A DNA stretch of 32,795 bases, taken from NCBI GenBank assembly GCA_015231915.1, contig JADGAR010000040.1, positions 1 to 32,795 on the forward strand. The letters are read 5' to 3'. The stretch is from Magnetococcales bacterium. Its GTDB lineage: Bacteria > Pseudomonadota > Magnetococcia > Magnetococcales > Magnetaquicoccaceae. Both the position numbers and the translations under genes were made by a program. A model generated the notes under the pieces. The model did no database searches. It was not told where the DNA came from and saw nothing but the letters and a program-made list of their open reading frames with translations. Positions 30,429-32,795 of the stretch are shown piece by piece. Numbering within the stretch: position 1 is the first letter of the stretch; the number at the start of each line of letters is the position of its first letter.

Positions 30429-31387
30429 GCTTACACGATCTTGCCGTATGGCAACACGAACACCATTTCGGCCTGGATGTCCAGCAGACCGGCGAACGTC
30501 AGACCCTGCTGGTCGTCTGGTTGACCTGCGTCACCATGGTCGTGGAGTTGGTGGCCGGATATGCCACCGGCTCCATGGCTCTCACCGCCGACGGTTGGCA
30601 CATGGGGACCCACGCTGCGGCTTTGGGTCTGGCGGCCTTCGCCTACCGTTTTGCCCGCCGCAACGTCAACAATCCCCGCTTCACCTTCGGCACCGGCAAG
30701 GTGGGCGCCCTGGGAGGGTTTGCCAGTGCCGTGGCCCTGGCCATCGTGGCCATCCTCATGGCGGTTGAATCCGTTCAGCGTCTCATCACCCCGGTCCCGG
30801 TGGAGTTCAAAGCTGCCCTGCTGGTGGCGGTAACCGGCTTGCTGGTCAATCTGCTGAGCGCCAAACTGCTCGGCAGCGCCCATCACCACCACCATCATCA
30901 TGATCACGATGACCATGTTGATCACGATGACCATGATGATCACGATGACCATCACCAGGACCACAATCTGAAGGGGGCTTATCTGCATGTCCTGGCCGAT
31001 GCTCTCACTTCGGTGACGGCCATTGTCGCCTTGATTTGTGGCATGAGTCTGGGGTGGGTGTGGATGGATCCTCTGATGGGGGTGATCGGTTCCCTGGTGA
31101 TTGGCGTGTGGGCTTTGGGTCTCATCCGGGAAAGCGCCAAGACCCTCCTGGACGCCGAGGACAACTTCTCCCTGCGCGAGAAGGTGCGCGAGCGGTTGCA
31201 GTCGCACGAGGATTGCGAGGTGACCGATCTGCATATCTGGCGCGTGGGGCCGTCCAGTCATGCCTGTATCGTCTCGTTGCTTGTTCATCGACCGCGTGCT
31301 TCCGACCATTACAAGTCCTTGTTGCAGGGGATTGGCGGGTTGGCGCACGTCAGCGTGGAGGTAAACCATTGTCGCACCTGCGGGTGA
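30425..31387 (+). CDS. dmeF: Cation diffusion facilitator, DmeF-like Co/Ni efflux transporter
   Basis: 320 aa, six predicted membrane helices (about 28-48, 63-77, 95-115, 127-147, 184-205, 210-232), then a cytoplasmic ferredoxin-like domain at 245-320. Metal site residues: His59 and His63 in TM2 (ADGWHMGTH) and His188 and Asp192 in TM5 (HVLADALTSV). TM2 with His at the position where zinc CDFs have Asp is a feature I associate with DmeF. The loop between TM4 and TM5 (153-180) has 15 His and 11 Asp in 28 residues, suited to binding metal before export. The closing HCRTCG carries a His/Cys motif. DmeF exports Co(II) and Ni(II) in exchange for protons. The ATG overlaps the hydrolase stop. Confidence 0.88.
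   Translation: MSLHDLAVWQHEHHFGLDVQQTGERQTLLVVWLTCVTMVVELVAGYATGSMALTADGWHMGTHAAALGLAAFAYRFARRNVNNPRFTFGTGKVGALGGFASAVALAIVAILMAVESVQRLITPVPVEFKAALLVAVTGLLVNLLSAKLLGSAHHHHHHHDHDDHVDHDDHDDHDDHHQDHNLKGAYLHVLADALTSVTAIVALICGMSLGWVWMDPLMGVIGSLVIGVWALGLIRESAKTLLDAEDNFSLREKVRERLQSHEDCEVTDLHIWRVGPSSHACIVSLLVHRPRASDHYKSLLQGIGGLAHVSVEVNHCRTCG
30902..30952 (+). repeat. 18-bp period repeat in the His/Asp loop of dmeF
   Basis: The 15-mer GATCACGATGACCAT occurs without mismatch at 30902-30916, 30920-30934 and 30938-30952, separated by GTT and GAT. It encodes DHDDHV/DHDDHD units. Perfect identity at DNA level points to recent slippage expansion of the metal-binding loop. Confidence 0.9.
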
Positions 31388-31414
31388 CCGCTTCGTTGTT
31401 CTGGGAGAGTGTTC

Positions 31415-32023
31415 ATGTCCATTGAGGAGCGCATTTTGCGGGAGTTGGCTCGTTTGCCTGCTTCCCTGGCGGAGGAGGTATTGCATTTCATCGGCTATTT
31501 GGCGGATCGTCATGCCAGGGGCTTGGAGGCGGGATCCGAGGTTGCCTCTCCGGTGCGGGTGGATGCGGTTGTGTTTGATTTTGATGGGGTTTTGACGGAC
31601 AACCGGGTATTGGTGCGTCAGGATGGCATTGAGAGTGTGACGTGCAGTCGCGGGGATGGCATGGGTTTCGGCTTGTTGCGCAAGGCGGGGATTCCGGTTT
31701 TCATCATGTCCACCGAGACCAATCCGGTGGTGAGCGCCCGGGCTGCGAAGTTGAAGGTTCCGGTGATGCAGGCTGTCGAGGACAAGGGATCGGCTGTGCG
31801 CGAGTTGTGTGAGCGTGAGGGGTTCGCGCCGGAGCGGATTCTGTTTGTTGGCAATGACATCAATGATTTGCCTGCCTTCCGTGTTGTCGGATATCCTGTT
31901 GCGGTGGGCGATGCCATGCCTGTGGTCAAGCAGGCGGCCTGGCGGGTTTTGCGCACCCCTGGCGGGGCCGGAGTGGTTCGGGAATTGATGCAAGATGTGC
32001 TCGGCATGAGCGATACCCGTTGA
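31415..32023 (+). CDS. KdsC-like HAD phosphatase with N-terminal DUF2281-like segment
   Basis: 202 aa, ATG 31415 with GGGAGAG upstream (a GTG at 31409 is also possible). Residues 48-202 are a C0-type HAD phosphatase like KdsC: nucleophile Asp55 and Asp57 in VFDFDGVLTDNRV, SRGDGMGFGLLRKAG at 78-92, IMSTET at 98-102, Lys124 in EDKGSAV, and GNDINDLPAF at 146-155. KdsC makes Kdo by removing phosphate from Kdo-8-P; related enzymes act on nonulosonic acid 9-phosphates. Residues 1-36 (SIEERILRELARLPASLAEE, then VLHFIGYLADRHARG) resemble DUF2281, a helical module of VapB-type antitoxins, which KdsC proteins normally lack. Third codon positions are unusually T-rich for this window. gmhA follows after 22 bp. 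Confidence 0.83.
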   Translation: MSIEERILRELARLPASLAEEVLHFIGYLADRHARGLEAGSEVASPVRVDAVVFDFDGVLTDNRVLVRQDGIESVTCSRGDGMGFGLLRKAGIPVFIMSTETNPVVSARAAKLKVPVMQAVEDKGSAVRELCEREGFAPERILFVGNDINDLPAFRVVGYPVAVGDAMPVVKQAAWRVLRTPGGAGVVRELMQDVLGMSDTR

Positions 32024-32045
32024 ATTCTGGAAGGAGAATCATCCC

Positions 32046-32669
32046 ATGTCTCAGGCATTTGCCACCACGACCACTGCCCATGTGAGTGCCTTGTTGGAGC
32101 GTTCCATCGAGTTGAAGCGTCAGGTGTTGACCACCGAGATTCCGGCCATCACTGCCCGTATGGCTTTGTTGTGTGCTGATGTCATTGCTGCCGGGGGCAA
32201 GCTTTTGTTTTGCGGCAATGGAGGTTCTGCTGCCGATGCTCAGCATTTGGCTGCTGAATTGTTGGTTCGTTTGCGTCCGGATGTCAATCGTCAGGGTTTG
32301 CCGGCTTTGGCTTTGGCCATGGACACTTCTTCCATGACCGCCTGTGGCAACGATTACAGTTACGAGGTTTTTTATGCCCGCATGACCCAGGCTTTGGGGC
32401 GAAAGGGGGATGTTTTGATTGGCATCACCACTTCCGGCAATTCTCCCAATGTCACCGAGGCCTTGAAGACCGCACGTGCTCTTGGCATTCATACTTTGGG
32501 TTTGTTGGGTGGCAAGGGGGGGCAGGCGTTGCCCTGGTGTGATCTGGCCATCGTTGTACCTTCGCGGGAGACCGGACGGATTCAGGAGGTACATATCACC
32601 ATTGGTCATGCCTTGATGGAGGCCATTGAGGAGAGTCTGTTGGAACGTGGGTTTCTTGCCAGGCAATAA
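32046..32669 (+). CDS. gmhA: Sedoheptulose-7-phosphate isomerase (phosphoheptose isomerase)
   Basis: 207 aa, ATG with AAGGAG 8 nt upstream. SIS-domain protein with the GmhA signature LLFCGNGGSAADAQHLAAEL (52-71), DTSSMTACGNDYSYEVFY (93-110), GDVLIGITTSGNSPNVTEAL (121-140) and the C-terminal RIQEVHITIGHALMEAIE. His67, Glu71, Gln180 and His188 correspond to the metal and active-site residues known for E. coli GmhA. It converts sedoheptulose-7-phosphate to D-glycero-D-manno-heptose-7-phosphate for LPS inner core or other heptose glycans. The same T-rich codon use as the gene before it suggests that both entered together. The TAA stop is followed by a hairpin array that may end transcription. Confidence 0.92.
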   Translation: MSQAFATTTTAHVSALLERSIELKRQVLTTEIPAITARMALLCADVIAAGGKLLFCGNGGSAADAQHLAAELLVRLRPDVNRQGLPALALAMDTSSMTACGNDYSYEVFYARMTQALGRKGDVLIGITTSGNSPNVTEALKTARALGIHTLGLLGGKGGQALPWCDLAIVVPSRETGRIQEVHITIGHALMEAIEESLLERGFLARQ

Positions 32670-32702
32670 ATAGATTCAGCATTTTTTGCCTTAAAGTATT
32701 AA

Positions 32703-32780
32703 GGGTCCAGGGGGATTATCCCCCTGGTGGGGTCCAGGGGCGAAGCCCCTGGTGGGATCCAAGGGCGAAGCCCTTGGTAT
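32703..32780. repeat. Array of three related hairpin repeats (GGGTCCAGGGG-type)
   Basis: Three tandem inverted repeats spaced 25-27 bp apart: CCAGGGGGATTATCCCCCTGG with an ATTAT loop, CCAGGGGCGAAGCCCCTGG and CCAAGGGCGAAGCCCTTGG with GAA loops. Their first bases are at 32707, 32734 and 32759. Each unit is preceded by TGGGGTC- or TGGGATC-like sequence. The third hairpin differs from the second by a G-to-A and C-to-T change that keeps base pairing, so structure appears conserved. The array lies 37 bp after gmhA, in the position of a terminator or 3' mRNA stabiliser, but without a T-run. Repeats of the form GGGTCCAGGGGCGAAGCCCCTGG are abundant in some magnetotactic and related proteobacterial genomes, as far as I recall. 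Confidence 0.85.
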
Positions 32781-32795
32781 CCAGCGCGCTTTATC

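Overview
The window is a dense, high-GC stretch of a Gram-negative proteobacterial chromosome. Evidence for Gram-negative: the lytic transglycosylase MltA, an LpoA-type penicillin-binding-protein activator, GmhA and a KdsC-like phosphatase (LPS inner-core sugars), and two nonulosonic acid pathways. Most genes are packed head to tail with ATGA, GTGA or TGATG stop/start overlaps. The TIM44-like/MltA pair resembles an arrangement known from alphaproteobacteria, and the repeat family at the right end recalls magnetotactic-type genomes. The genus cannot be fixed from sequence alone. No rRNA, tRNA, CRISPR array or insertion sequence was found.

Left part (1-7398): the 3' end of uvrA, then a membrane-anchored coiled-coil protein on the minus strand, then a plus-strand pseudaminic acid operon (pseG fused to a GNAT domain, pseI, a FemAB/GNAT-like acyltransferase). 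It is followed by a regulator with two XRE helix-turn-helix domains, preceded by a consensus-like promoter and a possible 9-codon leader. One base after the regulator comes a TPR plus O-GlcNAc-transferase-like (GT41) protein. A plausible reading is sugar supply plus a protein glycosyltransferase, for example for flagellin glycosylation.

Middle part (7358-17674): on the minus strand, an envelope operon lpoA - 78-aa protein - glcF-like - TIM44-like - mltA, then a CHASE/PAS histidine kinase whose 3' end overlaps the GT41 gene. rsmI lies divergent from lpoA, 30 bp away. An Rpn-family PD-(D/E)XK nuclease gene follows an AT-rich spacer.

Right-centre (17712-29366): a continuous minus-strand array, probably one long transcription unit. 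It starts with a Fur-family regulator and continues with neuC-, neuB- and neuA-like genes, a HAD hydrolase, an APH-like kinase, a two-subunit transketolase, a radical SAM protein, a SAM methyltransferase, a small RelB/DinJ-like protein, an NAD-dependent epimerase/reductase and a TPR membrane protein with seven 47-residue repeats. This is the best candidate for an undescribed system: an unusual nonulosonic acid or related glycan, possibly under metal control.

Right end (29598-32795): an exported alpha/beta hydrolase, a DmeF-like Co/Ni efflux protein with a His/Asp-rich loop, a KdsC-like phosphatase fused to a DUF2281-like segment, and gmhA. The window ends in an array of three related hairpin repeats. 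kdsC and gmhA use visibly more T-ending codons than their neighbours.
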